Shown here piece after piece: positions 1 through 8,881 of a DNA stretch of 64,000 bases; the stretch's first letter is position 1, and every line of letters begins with the position of its first letter. The DNA lies in the NCBI RefSeq assembly GCF_000720765.1, contig NZ_JODC01000008.1:186001-250000 (forward strand). The letters are read 5' to 3'. The notes below the pieces were generated by a model that worked only from the letters and a program-made list of their open reading frames with translations, was not told the DNA's origin and did not search any database. Source of the stretch: Streptomyces sp. NRRL S-646 (GTDB taxonomy: Bacteria > Actinomycetota > Actinomycetes > Streptomycetales > Streptomycetaceae). The position numbers and the translations under genes are program-made.

Positions 1-1918
1 GGATGGTGCTGTTCGGGACGTTCTTGTTGGACATCTTGTTGACGGTGCCGTAGGTGTTGGTGATGCTCAGGTCGTGCTGCCGGCCCCAGGTGCCGGAGTT
101 GATGGTGTAGGCCAGGCCCGGGTCGACGTCGAGCACGTTGTCGTGCTCGTTGAGGTAGGCGGAGCCTTCATCGGGGTGCATGCCGTACTTGTGGCCGGCC
201 GGGACGCCCTGGATGTAGTTGTCGCTGATCTCGGTTCCCGGCTGGCTGCCCAGCGTGTAGATGGGAGCGGAGTCGCCGAGCACCTGCATCGTGTCGACGA
301 TCTGGTTGTGGCTGATGGTGTTGTTCTTCGCCGTGGTGGTCGGCACGCCCGGTTGGATCGAGTTCGCTGAACCGTCGAAGTTCCACCACCCCCAGCCGAG
401 CGTGATGCCCGCCCACGGGGACTTCTCGATCCGGTTGTGCTGCACGGACAGGGAGTCGACGAAGTACGCCGACACGGGGCTGGACCCCTCGAACAGCACC
501 GCGCTGTCGTAGAGGTAGTTGTCCGTGATCGAGATGTTCTTGCAGACTCCCTCGACGTTCGCCGGGTACTTCTCGTGGTTGGTCGAGGTGTAGTCCCCGA
601 TGTACACGTGCTGGGGATGCCCCACCGTGATGGCGGATCCGGCGATGTCGTTGACGTAGTTGCCGGTCAACTGCGTGTCCGTCACGTCGTTGACCATGTT
701 GATCCCGTCGGCGCCGGTGTGCTGCACCGTGTTGCGCGAAAGAACGATCCCGTCGGCGTTCTCGATCTGGATGATCCCCGGCGGCAGGTCGACGTTGCGG
801 TAGGTGTACGCGTGGAAGTTCTTCCTCGCGTACACGGTCGAGCTCGCGTTGCCCTGCTGGCCCTGCCGGAAGACGGAGCCCGCGACATTGACCAGGTTCC
901 AGTCGGAGTGCTCGACCGTAAGCCCGGAGAACGTGATGTTCCGGGCGTGGTCGGCCGTGGACGTGCCGGCGATCCTGATGAGGGTGGACACGTTGTTCGG
1001 CGCGAACACCTGCGCCGACGTCATGTCCTCGGAGCCGGCCTTGTAGTAGTACAGCGTGTGCTTCGTCTTGTCGAAGTAGAACTCGCCCGGCTGGTCCAGG
1101 AATTCGTACGCGTTCATAAAGGTGTGGGTGCCGCCGCCGGCGTTGAAGTTGCCGTTCGGCGGTCCCTGGGCGATGGCGGCACCCGGCTGCTGGAACAGGG
1201 CCACGCGATTGGCGCCGTCGGAGCTCGTGGTGATCTGGCGGACTCCCACGATGGCCGTGGTCCAGGTCGTCGCCGATTTGATCTCCACGTCGTCCTGGTT
1301 GGAGGCGACGGCGGGCAGGTCGGAGAGGCTGTACTTGGCTCCGTCGCACTGCGAACCCGACTCCCAGGCCCAGGGAGCCTGGCCGGCCGTCACGGTGTAG
1401 GTCCCGTAGCACCCGGCCGAGTTGATCGTCTTCGAGGCCATCTGGGCGCGCTTGCCGTTGACGTAGAGCGCGCGGAGCTTGTTGTCGCGGTTCAGCGGGG
1501 CCTTCCAGATGTTCCCGCTGTGCTGTGTCCAGCCGGTGACCTGAACGCCTCCGTTCAGCACCGGCTTCTCGTTCTGGTAGGCGGCGTACACGACATGGTG
1601 GCCGTTCGTCCCGGAGTCGGCCGGCGTGAAGCTGATGGTGTTGCTCACCGGGTAGTTGCCGCCGCGGAGATAGACGTCGATGTCTCCGGTCATGTTGCTG
1701 TTGACGGTGCGCACGACGTCCCGTGCGTGCTGCAGGGTCTTGAACGGGGCTGTGATCGTCCCGGGGTTGGCGTCGTCGCCGTCGGGGGCGACGTAGTAGG
1801 TCGCCTGAGATGCGGCCGAAGCCTGGGTCGGCGTCGTGAGGGATGTCAGCAGCACCGCGGAGAGCGCCGTCGCAAGCACTGCTGACAACTTGCGGATGGT
1901 GGAGGTGGCGGGCGTCAT
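1..1918 (-). CDS. Secreted right-handed parallel beta-helix protein (C-terminus outside window)
   Basis: Only the first ~639 residues are present; the open frame leaves the window at position 1. The ATG at 1918 is preceded by GGAGG at good spacing. Residues 1-35 form a signal peptide (hydrophobic core, cleavage near QASA-AS), so the protein is exported. The mature part starts with YYVAPDGDDANPG and RGGNYPV, then Asn-rich rungs such as ITFSGLTVEHSDW and a WAGITLGWGW motif. These are features of polysaccharide-active right-handed beta-helix proteins. The gene at 16235-18925 has the same plan (WAGISLGWGW, the same PGEFY segment), so the two are paralogues. That family resembles the beta-helix fold of GH141, which includes alpha-L-fucosidases; the enzyme activity here is inferred from the fucose-type neighbours. 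Any C-terminal carbohydrate-binding module lies outside the window. Confidence 0.8.
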   Translation of the reverse strand, partial: MTPATSTIRKLSAVLATALSAVLLTSLTTPTQASAASQATYYVAPDGDDANPGTITAPFKTLQHARDVVRTVNSNMTGDIDVYLRGGNYPVSNTISFTPADSGTNGHHVVYAAYQNEKPVLNGGVQVTGWTQHSGNIWKAPLNRDNKLRALYVNGKRAQMASKTINSAGCYGTYTVTAGQAPWAWESGSQCDGAKYSLSDLPAVASNQDDVEIKSATTWTTAIVGVRQITTSSDGANRVALFQQPGAAIAQGPPNGNFNAGGGTHTFMNAYEFLDQPGEFYFDKTKHTLYYYKAGSEDMTSAQVFAPNNVSTLIRIAGTSTADHARNITFSGLTVEHSDWNLVNVAGSVFRQGQQGNASSTVYARKNFHAYTYRNVDLPPGIIQIENADGIVLSRNTVQHTGADGINMVNDVTDTQLTGNYVNDIAGSAITVGHPQHVYIGDYTSTNHEKYPANVEGVCKNISITDNYLYDSAVLFEGSSPVSAYFVDSLSVQHNRIEKSPWAGITLGWGWWNFDGSANSIQPGVPTTTAKNNTISHNQIVDTMQVLGDSAPIYTLGSQPGTEISDNYIQGVPAGHKYGMHPDEGSAYLNEHDNVLDVDPGLAYTINSGTWGRQHDLSITNTYGTVNKMSNKNVPNSTI

Positions 1919-2324
1919 AGTCTGCCCCTCCTGTTGTTTCGGACGGTTGGGGAAGCAATCATGTGGCGGCTCCGGAGTGTTGTCGGTGTGGTTGACGTGG
2001 CGTGGGCTGTGCAGTCGCTCGGTCGGGCGGCACAGGTGGTCGTGGCGCAGCAGGAGACAGGGCCAGGGGGTGGGGCAGCCGTACGAGGGTGGAAGCAGGC
2101 ACCGTCCAGCGCACGGTCACCGCGTCGCCTCTATCGCCTCAGCACGGCAGGCATGCGCACCCAGGCGTCCAAGTCGCCGTGGACGCTGTGCAGATCGGTG
2201 CCGTGGATACCGACATGGGCGGGGGCCGGCTCCACCTCACCCGGACCGGGCGGCGAACCGGCCGCGTAACGCACGGCGAGGGTCATCGTCTTCTCCAGAG
2301 TTCCTTCAGCAGGAGCATCGACGG
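1919..2324. other. Gap with a 51-codon protein fragment
   Basis: No full gene is visible. On the minus strand an ATG at 2286 opens 51 codons ending at 2131 (MTLAVRYAAGSPPG near the start, AWVRMPAVLRR at the end). The frame stays open upstream into the end of the amidohydrolase gene, reading LTVDAPAEGTLEKT before the ATG. It looks like the tail of a larger beta-rich protein whose front is missing, but I do not recognise the family. The remainder (1919-2130) should contain the promoter of the beta-helix gene. No clear operator was seen. Confidence 0.3.
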
Positions 2325-3205
2325 TCAGCGGCAGCCGGGAAGGCGGTAGAAGGCGGTCGCGGTGCCGGCGAGGAGCGCGTGGATCTCGTTCTGGGAACAG
2401 TCGGTGAGCAGTTCGTCCACGGTGGCGGCCCAGCGGTTCCAGCCGCCGGCGAGGTTGGCGACCGGCCAGTCGGAGCCGAACATCAGCCGGTCCGGGCCGA
2501 AGGCGGTGATCAGGATGTCCCAGACCGGGCGGATGTCGGCGGTGGTCCAGCTGTCGTGGTCGGCCTCGGTGATCAGTCCCGACAGCTTGCAGACCACTTG
2601 CTCGTGTGCGGCCAGCCGTTGCACCTGATGTCGCCAGTCCGCCAGTTCGTGCCGGGCGATGTCCGGCTTGCCCGCATGGTTGAGTACTTGGGGCAGCTCG
2701 GGGAAACGCTCGGCCAGGTCGACCGCCTGGTCGAGCTGGTGGCTGCGGACCAGTACGTCGTAGGAGAGCCCGCGGTCCCTGACCACCGTCAACCCCCGCT
2801 CCACGTCCGGGCGTTGCAGCCAGCCCGGGTCTCGCCCTGGACGAGATGGCGCAGGGAGCGCAGATACGCGCCGCCCGGTCCGGCGAGCAGCCGGTCGAGC
2901 ACCTCGCCGATAGCCGGTGACGTCAGGTCTGCCCAGCCGACCACCGCCTCGATCAGCGGCTCCTGCTCCGCGAGGGTGAGCAGGTCCTCGGTCTCGGGCA
3001 CGTCCGGCATGCACTGCACGGCCACCGTGCCGTGCAGGTGACGGCCCGCGATGGGACGGGTCGCGGTGGAGCGCAGTTCGCCGGAGGTGAAGGTACGGCT
3101 GATCGATGCCAGGGCGGGGTCGTCGAGCCAGGGCTGTGGACGCCGGTCGAGGTCCCACAGATGGTGGTGCGCATCGATGAGGACGGGGGCAGGGGCGGTG
3201 GTCAT
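2325..3205 (-). pseudogene. Amidohydrolase (L-fuconolactonase type), frameshifted
   Basis: Two overlapping frames together make one metal-dependent lactonase of the amidohydrolase-2 family (COG3618; L-fuconolactonase and L-rhamnonolactonase belong here). The N-terminal frame (ATG 3205) has the metal motif IDAHHHLWD at residues ~8-16 and runs to HLVQGETR. The C-terminal frame continues with PGWLQRPDVERGL, LNHAGKP, CKLSGL and the FGSDWPV metal-ligand strand, ending FYRLP. The switch is near 2822-2828 in a CCCGGG stretch; adding one base joins the frames into an ordinary ~290-residue protein. It is therefore either a pseudogene or a single-base sequence error. The neighbours (mutarotase, sugar ABC transporter, fucosidases) point to the oxidative L-fucose or related deoxysugar pathway. 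The ribosome-binding site is weak. Confidence 0.75.
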
Positions 3206-3242
3206 GGCGGGTTCCAAGTCGGGTCGGTCTGGCGTGGGCCCC

Positions 3243-3590
3243 TCAGTCGGTGGCGTCTTCGCCGGGCGGGCGGAGGTGCCAGATCTCGGTCAGTTCCGTC
3301 CACTGGCGTGCGTCGCCCCGGTCGGGCCAGGGTTCCTGGCAGGGGTCGGTGAGTTTCCACCATTGCTGGGTTTCGGGGTCGATTTCGAGGATGGCCATGT
3401 CGGCCTCGAAGTCCTCGCCGTGGTACTCGAAGTAGGCGAACAGCACATCGCTGTGGAGGAAAATGCTGTAGTTGCGGATGTTCGACCGGTGCAGGGCGGC
3501 TTGGACGCCGGGCCAGACGGCCGAGTGGAGTTCGAGGTACTCCTTGCGGTGCTCGGGTCGGAGCCTGATGGTCTGGGCTACGCGCTTCAT
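3243..3590 (-). CDS. RhaM-family sugar mutarotase, probably for L-fucose
   Basis: A 115-residue member of the L-rhamnose mutarotase family, which interconverts alpha and beta anomers of 6-deoxysugars. Family marks are visible: LHSAVWPGV with the conserved His near residue 22, NYSIFL near 41, the YFEY strand, and WWKLTDPCQ. The ATG at 3590 has an AAGGAG site and overlaps the stop of the upstream gene (ATGA), so translation is coupled. A second paralogue at 53699-54019 sits in the rhamnose cluster. This copy lies in the fucose-type cluster beside a fuconolactonase-type gene, so L-fucose is the likelier substrate; known bacterial fucose clusters use RhaM-like mutarotases in this way. Substrate choice cannot be read from the sequence. 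Confidence 0.85.
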   Translation of the reverse strand: MKRVAQTIRLRPEHRKEYLELHSAVWPGVQAALHRSNIRNYSIFLHSDVLFAYFEYHGEDFEADMAILEIDPETQQWWKLTDPCQEPWPDRGDARQWTELTEIWHLRPPGEDATD

Positions 3591-5350
3591 GCGGTTTCTC
3601 CTTCCGCGCCCGGTGAGGGCGGGGCGGCCGGGGTGTCGAACGGGGTGCGGTAGCTGGGTGTGTTGGCGCGCAGCTGGAGGCGCAGGGTGAGCTTGACGCG
3701 GCTTGAGGCGGGCAGACGGACCATCAGGAAGGTGCTGTCACAGACCTGCTCCGACTCGGTGACGACGGGCTCGGTGTGGCCGTAGTCGTACATGTCCCCG
3801 ATCCAGGTGTCGTCCTGGCAGGTGGTGTACCGGACGGCGGTGATGGTGTGCTCGGCGAAGGCGCCGGCCTGGACGATCACCGAGTGCTCGGTTTCGGGGG
3901 AGAGGTTCACCAGCTCGACGGTGGTCGCTTCGGGATCGATGGAGGTGACCAGCGCGGCCACGTCCGGCGGCAGGCCGGCCCGGCGGGCCTCGGCGTCGTG
4001 GTACCGCAGCCGGGCCTGCTGCAGGCCGCCGTTGTACAGCACCTGGGGACCACCCCAGGTCAACTGCACGAGGGCCTCGGTGACCACGGGGTTGCACAGC
4101 TGCCACACGTGGATGTCGGCCTCGGGCACATCCAGGTCGCGGTAGCGGTCGATACGCCGCAGGCGGTGGCGGACCTGGGCCTGGGCGGTGGTTAGGATCC
4201 GCTCGGGGTAGCCGGGGTCGTCGCCGGCGAGGAAGGCGAACCAGGCCTTCTCGTGCCCGGACTCCTCCTTGGCCCGGAACGGCCGGACGGTGCGCCAGTC
4301 GATGCCGTCGGCCTCACGCAGCCCCTCCAGCCGGGCGCGGTCGGCGTCGGAGGCCGTGTGGTGCCACAGGGCCACCGGGACCGGCGGGGTGGCAGGGTTG
4401 TAGTCGAACCAGCCCGAGTCGTTGTGCCGGAAAGGCAGGTGCGGAGTGGGGGTGTGCATGTCGGGGCCGAGTTCGACCGCCCACTTGGAGGGGAGGCTGG
4501 AGTCCGCCTCGGTGTGGGGCATCACCTTGCCGCGGCCGATGAGGGCGTCGAGCGAGGTCGCGACCATGGAGAGGTAGTCGTCGTCGCCGGTGACCGTGGC
4601 CGCCGCGAGCGCCGCCACACAGGCCGCGTGGCCCACGCTGTGCCAGCCGTGCGGCCAGGACCAGCCGTAGTGGCCGCCGTACCAGCGGCCCTCCAGCAGG
4701 CTGCCGACGACGCCGTCCGGACCGGCGTTGTCCGGGATGAGACCGCCGTTCGCCTCGGTGCGCTCCCGCCACGCGCCGACGTACTCGACGATCCAGTCGC
4801 GGTAGCGGTCCTCGCCGGACAGGATCCAGGCGTTGAGGACGAGTCCGGCAGCGGCGAGATTGACCGCGGTGTCGCCGACGCCCATTCGATCCCGCATCTG
4901 GGCGCCGAGGCGCGGGTCCGAGGAGAGTGGGTACGGGCCGCCGTCGGCCTCGGGGATCCAGTCGAGGGGGAAGCCGTACGTCTGCGCTTCCTTGAGCAGC
5001 CACGGGTAGACGTCGCCGTCGAACAGACCTGTTCGGTCGGGGTCGCTGCCGTTGTGCGGGCGGGTGATGACGCGGTGCTCGGGGTCGTAGTTGCCCTTGG
5101 CCGGGTCGACGTACAGCTCGGCAAAGCGCAGGGCACGTTCGGACCAGCGGTCGGGGGCGGCCATGCACAGGAAGTAGAGCAAGAGCAGGCTCTCGCCCTG
5201 GTGGAACCAGTCGTAGCCGCGCTCGAACTCGTCGTGCAGCATGCCGAGTTCGGTGAGCTGGCGGGTCACGCCCTCCCAGTGCTTCTCACTGGCGGGCAGC
5301 AGATCGTCGGCGCCGCCGAGGAGGTAGAGCTGGGGCCAGTTGAAGAACAC
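3587..5350 (-). CDS. Unrecognised ~590-residue protein, alpha-toroid-like, in sugar cluster
   Basis: The intact frame gives 587 residues from a GTG at 5350. The natural start is more likely the ATG at 5421, which has GGAG eight bases upstream: its frame (MDHSSADRTSAEDAP) joins the main frame (LRPAGPFYEVFFNWPQ) if one C is added to the run at 5377-5381. I do not recognise a named family. The sequence is rich in Trp, His and Tyr and repeats helical segments with conserved acids (FERGYDWFHQGE, GLFDGDVYPWLLKEAQ, YGWSWPHGWHSVGHA, HNDSGWFDYN), the style of an (alpha/alpha)6 toroid glycosidase. The last ~120 residues look beta-rich. There is no signal peptide, so it should be cytoplasmic. Its position between a sugar permease gene and a mutarotase suggests action on an imported oligosaccharide. 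This is inference only. Confidence 0.6.
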   Translation of the reverse strand: MFFNWPQLYLLGGADDLLPASEKHWEGVTRQLTELGMLHDEFERGYDWFHQGESLLLLYFLCMAAPDRWSERALRFAELYVDPAKGNYDPEHRVITRPHNGSDPDRTGLFDGDVYPWLLKEAQTYGFPLDWIPEADGGPYPLSSDPRLGAQMRDRMGVGDTAVNLAAAGLVLNAWILSGEDRYRDWIVEYVGAWRERTEANGGLIPDNAGPDGVVGSLLEGRWYGGHYGWSWPHGWHSVGHAACVAALAAATVTGDDDYLSMVATSLDALIGRGKVMPHTEADSSLPSKWAVELGPDMHTPTPHLPFRHNDSGWFDYNPATPPVPVALWHHTASDADRARLEGLREADGIDWRTVRPFRAKEESGHEKAWFAFLAGDDPGYPERILTTAQAQVRHRLRRIDRYRDLDVPEADIHVWQLCNPVVTEALVQLTWGGPQVLYNGGLQQARLRYHDAEARRAGLPPDVAALVTSIDPEATTVELVNLSPETEHSVIVQAGAFAEHTITAVRYTTCQDDTWIGDMYDYGHTEPVVTESEQVCDSTFLMVRLPASSRVKLTLRLQLRANTPSYRTPFDTPAAPPSPGAEGETA

Positions 5351-5494
5351 CTCGTAGAAGGGACCGGCCGGCCGCAGGGGGCGTCCTCGGCCGAGGTGCG
5401 GTCCGCAGAGCTGTGGTCCATGGGAGATCTCCGTTCGGGTGGGCGGCAGGACGGCGCACGCCGGGGACGACGGCCGGGCGGTCGGGACGGGCCG

Positions 5495-6406
5495 CTATTC
5501 CTTGGTGGCGCCGGCGAGCATCCCGCTGACCAGGAAGCGCTGGGCGAAGAGGAAGACGATCAGCACGGGCGTGATGGCGACGAGCGTCGCCAGTGCCAGC
5601 TGCGGACGCTGGATCGCCAGGTCACCGACGGTCGGATTGAAGGACGGGACGTTGCTGAGCAGGGTGCCGACCCCCACCTGGATGGGCATCTGGCTGCTCT
5701 CGGGGAGCATGACGTACGGCAGGAAGTAGTTGGTCCAGTTGGCGACGAAGCTGAAGAAACCCACGAGCGCGATGACCGGGGTCGCCAGCGGCAGGGCGAT
5801 GTGCCAGAAGACGCGGAACTCCGAGCAGCCGTCCATCCGTGCCGCGGCCAGCAGGTCCTTCGATACGGCCGTGGTGAAGTAGATGTACGTCAGGTACACG
5901 CCGAACGGGTAGAACGAGTACGGCAGGATGATCGACCACATCGTGCCGATCAGGTGCACCGCGTTGATCTCCAGGAACAACGGCACCACCAGGGTGGCGT
6001 TCGGCATGAGCATCACGACCAGGGTGGCCACCAGCAGGGTGTGCCGACCACGGAACTCGGTCATGGCCAGGGCGTATCCCGCGGGAACGGCCACACCGAG
6101 AGTGATGACCAGCGAGATCACCGCGTAGAGCGCGGAGTTGCCGAGCCACTGCATGACGGCGTCGTCCTGGAACGCCCTGAGCGCGTCCCAGTTGGCCTTG
6201 AGCGCGTGGAAGGAGCCGAAGGACAGCGGGTTGTCGTGGACCAGCTGCTGGTCGGTCTTGGTCGCCGCGAGGACGAGCCACAGCACCGGCAGCACGAAGA
6301 ACACGACGAACACCGCCAGTACGGTGCCGGTCTGCAGCTGTGACGCCACGTGCCGCAGGGGACGGGGACGCCGCCGCTCCGGAGCCCGGTGATGCGTTCG
6401 GCTCAT
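5495..6406 (-). CDS. CUT1 sugar ABC transporter permease, MalG type
   Basis: A 303-residue inner-membrane subunit of a carbohydrate importer. The ATG at 6406 (MSRTHHRAPERRR) has GGAAGGGGAA upstream. An N-terminal helix (about 25-45) is followed by four or five more transmembrane helices, and the EAA loop facing the ATPase reads DLLAAARMDGCSEFRVFWHIALP near residue 195. The C-terminus QRFLVSGMLAGATKE is typical of MalG-type permeases. It follows the MalF-type permease by 52 bp and precedes the toroid-like gene. No ATPase is encoded nearby, which is usual for Streptomyces CUT1 systems that share a common MsiK-type ATPase. Confidence 0.92.
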   Translation of the reverse strand: MSRTHHRAPERRRPRPLRHVASQLQTGTVLAVFVVFFVLPVLWLVLAATKTDQQLVHDNPLSFGSFHALKANWDALRAFQDDAVMQWLGNSALYAVISLVITLGVAVPAGYALAMTEFRGRHTLLVATLVVMLMPNATLVVPLFLEINAVHLIGTMWSIILPYSFYPFGVYLTYIYFTTAVSKDLLAAARMDGCSEFRVFWHIALPLATPVIALVGFFSFVANWTNYFLPYVMLPESSQMPIQVGVGTLLSNVPSFNPTVGDLAIQRPQLALATLVAITPVLIVFLFAQRFLVSGMLAGATKE

Positions 6407-6458
6407 GACGCTCGGTTCCCCTTCCGCATGTGGGACGGCGACCGAGATGGCAAAGGAC

Positions 6459-7373
6459 TTATTCGGCATCGAAGAACCCCGACCGTGCGACGAAGACGGC
6501 GGCGACCGACACACTGACGACCAGGAGCTCCACCGAGACGGCGGCCGCGCCGTTGATGTTGTTCATCTGGAAGGCGAAGTCGTACGTCAGCTGGTTGAGC
6601 GAGTAGTCGCGTCCGGCCACGCCCACGCTGGCGAGGGAGAGCAACTGGGGCTCGACGAACAGCTGGGCGCCGCCCGCGAACGCCAGGATCACCATGTACA
6701 CGATCCACTTGCGGAGCATCGGGATCTGCACGTGCCAGGCGGTCTGCCAGGCGCCCGCACCATCGATGCGCGCGGCTTCCATCACGTCCGTGGGGATGTT
6801 GTTGAGCGCGCCGTACATGACGACGATCCAGCCGCCCGCGCCGGTCCAGAACGCGATGATCGTGAACAGCAGGGGCAGGTTGCCGGGCGCGATCACCTCG
6901 CCGAAGGTCTGGAACCCCAGCACGCCCAGCAGCGATCTGACCGGGCTCACCGTCGGGTCGAGCATGAACAGCCACACCAGCACGCTCGCGGCGCCGGCGA
7001 GCGCTCCGGGGATGTAGTAGAGGAAACGCAGGGCCTTGCCGGCCGGCCCGGAGGCCAGGCTGTGCAGCAGCAGTGCCAGGGCCACCACGAACACGACGAG
7101 GGACAGCAGCCAGAAGGCGAGGTAGACGGCGACATGGCTCACGGCGTCCAGGAAGCGGAAGTCGTGTGCCGTGCTGACGAAGTTGGCGAAGCCGGTGACC
7201 GTGCCGCCGGCGTCGGTGAAGGCGAAGTAGACCGCGTAGGCAGTGGGGAGCACGCCGAAGGCGACCAGCAGGACCACGTAGGCGGCGACGAAGGCCATAC
7301 CGGCCCGGCTCTGCCGGGCGGTGCCGCGAGGGCGCCGGGTGGCAGAGCCGGCCCGCGAGTGGGTGAGGGTCAC
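6459..7373 (-). CDS. CUT1 sugar ABC transporter permease, MalF type
   Basis: A 304-residue membrane protein with about six transmembrane helices, the first at about residues 25-50 (AGMAFVAAYVVLLVAFG). The EAA loop is DVMEAARIDGAGAWQTAWHVQIP, the docking element for the ATPase. The GTG start at 7373 overlaps the TGA of the binding-protein gene (GTGA), so the two are translationally coupled. Order is binding protein, MalF, MalG, then catabolic genes, all on the minus strand. Its partner binding-protein gene is disrupted here, so import may be impaired unless another receptor is used. Confidence 0.92.
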   Translation of the reverse strand: MTLTHSRAGSATRRPRGTARQSRAGMAFVAAYVVLLVAFGVLPTAYAVYFAFTDAGGTVTGFANFVSTAHDFRFLDAVSHVAVYLAFWLLSLVVFVVALALLLHSLASGPAGKALRFLYYIPGALAGAASVLVWLFMLDPTVSPVRSLLGVLGFQTFGEVIAPGNLPLLFTIIAFWTGAGGWIVVMYGALNNIPTDVMEAARIDGAGAWQTAWHVQIPMLRKWIVYMVILAFAGGAQLFVEPQLLSLASVGVAGRDYSLNQLTYDFAFQMNNINGAAAVSVELLVVSVSVAAVFVARSGFFDAE

Positions 7374-8508
7374 TGCGAGACCTTGTATCCGTTGGACTTG
7401 GCGTACTTGACGATGGAGTCCTGCCAGGCGGGCAGCATCGAGACGACGCTCTTGCCCTGGGTCAGGGCCGGCTTGACGGTGGCGGCCCAGATCGCCTCCT
7501 GGCTGAACTGGCCCGAGCCCCAGCCCGGCCAGACCTGGGAGGACGCGGTCTTGAGGGCGTTGAGGTCACTGGCGAAGTAGCCGGAGGCGTTCTGCCCCTT
7601 CAGCCAGACCTCGGCGGCCGGTGCGTACGCGGGGAAGCCCGGCGCCTTCTTGCCCTGATAGGCGTTGTCGGCGGTGACCCACTTCAGGAAGTCGGTGGCC
7701 GCCTTGACGTGCTCGGAGTGCTTGGACAGCAGCCAGGTGCCGCCGCCGACGTTGCCGGTGGACGGCGAGGTCTCACCCTGCCACTGCGGCATGGGCGCCA
7801 CCGCGATCTGCTTGCGCCGCACTTGCTCGCCCACAGGTAGATCTCGGGGGTGAAGGAGTCGCCCGCGTCGCCCACCAGGTAGCCGGGGTGCTCCTTGGCC
7901 ACCTTCTCGCCGAGTTGCTGGTACTCCTCCCAGGTCGTCGGAACCTGGTAGCCGAACTTCTTCAGCAGCGGCGCGTTGTACCAGAGCACTGCCTGCGAGA
8001 GGTCGTTGCGCAGACAGTAGACGGTGCCGTTGACGGTGCAGACGTCGTTGGCGCCGTCGGCGAAATCGGTCAGGGTCGCGGTGGGGATCAGGCCCTTGTT
8101 GAGGGGCGCGGCGAAGCCCGCGTCGACCGCCCAGGTCACCTCGTTGTTCTGGGAGCTGAAGACGACGTCCGGCCAGCCCTTGTGGGTGCGGTTGAAGAGC
8201 TGGACCTTGGTCTGGAGATAGTTGGAGCCGTTGGCGTCGCCGTCGTAGGTGACGATGTCCAGCTTCACGTCCGGGTGCTGCTGCTGGTACAGCTTCGCGG
8301 CCTCCACACGGGTCGCGTCCACCCAGACGGTCAACGCACCCTGCTTCTGCGGCACCTGGGCGAAGCCGTCCTTGGTCGTCGTACCTGTGGTGCCGCCGCC
8401 GCAGGCGGTCAGGGTCAGCGCCGCGGCGGCCGCGCAGCCGGCCAGCAACGCCCCACGACTCTTGCTGGACACCCTCTCCCGGCCGGACGAAGGCTTGTTG
8501 ACGGTCAT
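7370..8508 (-). pseudogene. CUT1 sugar-binding lipoprotein, internal deletion and frameshift
   Basis: The N-terminal part (ATG 8508) has a lipoprotein signal with lipobox LTAC-GGG and the sugar-binding fold: LTVWVDATRVEAAKLY, GWPDVVFSSQNNE, VCTVNGTVYCLRNDL, TTWEEYQQLGEKVA, FTPEIYLWASKC. At about 7810-7830 the frame changes and the text jumps to KQIAVAPMPQWQGET, then NVGGGTWLLSKHS and a normal C-terminus ending YKVSQ. The two pieces total about 380 residues. Related Streptomyces receptors are about 440, with roughly 70 residues between the SKC and QIAVAPM segments, so a deletion plus shift is likely rather than one miscalled base. Five-base repeats (GCAAG) lie on both sides of the junction. 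Confidence 0.8.
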
Positions 8509-8792
8509 GTGCGACTCCACTGGTTTCGCAGGGCGCCCCGAGTGGATGAGCAGGTGGGGCGGGGATGGGCGACGCCGGCCGTACCGGTCGGGCGCCGAGG
8601 ACCGCGGACGGCCGTCCCGCTTGCCGTCGCGGAAGAAATTAGCCGCCTTATTCAGGGGCCCGTCAAGGGTTTGTGCAGCCTTCTTCTCGGCGATTTGCGT
8701 GTGGCACGGCAAAGCAGAAGCAAGAAACACCCCAAAAGTCACCGTATAAAGTAGTTAGAGACCCCGCTTCATGATGTGGATCTACTGGCTTG
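8509..8792. promoter_or_regulatory. Divergent promoter region between transporter and FCD regulator
   Basis: Together with the palindrome at 8793-8807 this 373-bp gap separates the minus-strand transporter operon from the plus-strand regulator. It is less GC-rich around 8690-8770, including TATAAAGTAGTTAG near 8744-8757, which is where promoters are expected. No gene is visible. Exact -10 and -35 boxes cannot be assigned with confidence. Confidence 0.45.
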
Positions 8793-8807
8793 ATGAGTAC
8801 GACTCAT
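8793..8807. promoter_or_regulatory. Perfect 15-bp palindrome, probable FCD/GntR operator
   Basis: ATGAGT-ACG-ACTCAT is a perfect inverted repeat 74 bp upstream of the FCD regulator start. Its centre GTACGAC fits the GTM-N-KAC core common to FadR-subfamily operators. A close copy (12 of 15 bases) is at 19181-19195 in front of the fucosidase. The natural reading is autoregulation plus control of the transporter operon and the secreted fucosidase. Confidence 0.6.
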
Positions 8808-8881
8808 TGACGCTTGGGATACGATGAGCGCGGCTCCACAGCGATCAGCCGCCCAGTTGCGTCAGCCAGGAGGCAGGACAG

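Noticed and set aside
4253..6343. Long open frame on the plus strand (~696 codons)
   Set aside because: Lies antisense to the toroid-like and permease genes; its translation is Val/Gly/Arg-rich low-complexity text with no motif. Long antisense frames are expected in high-GC DNA.
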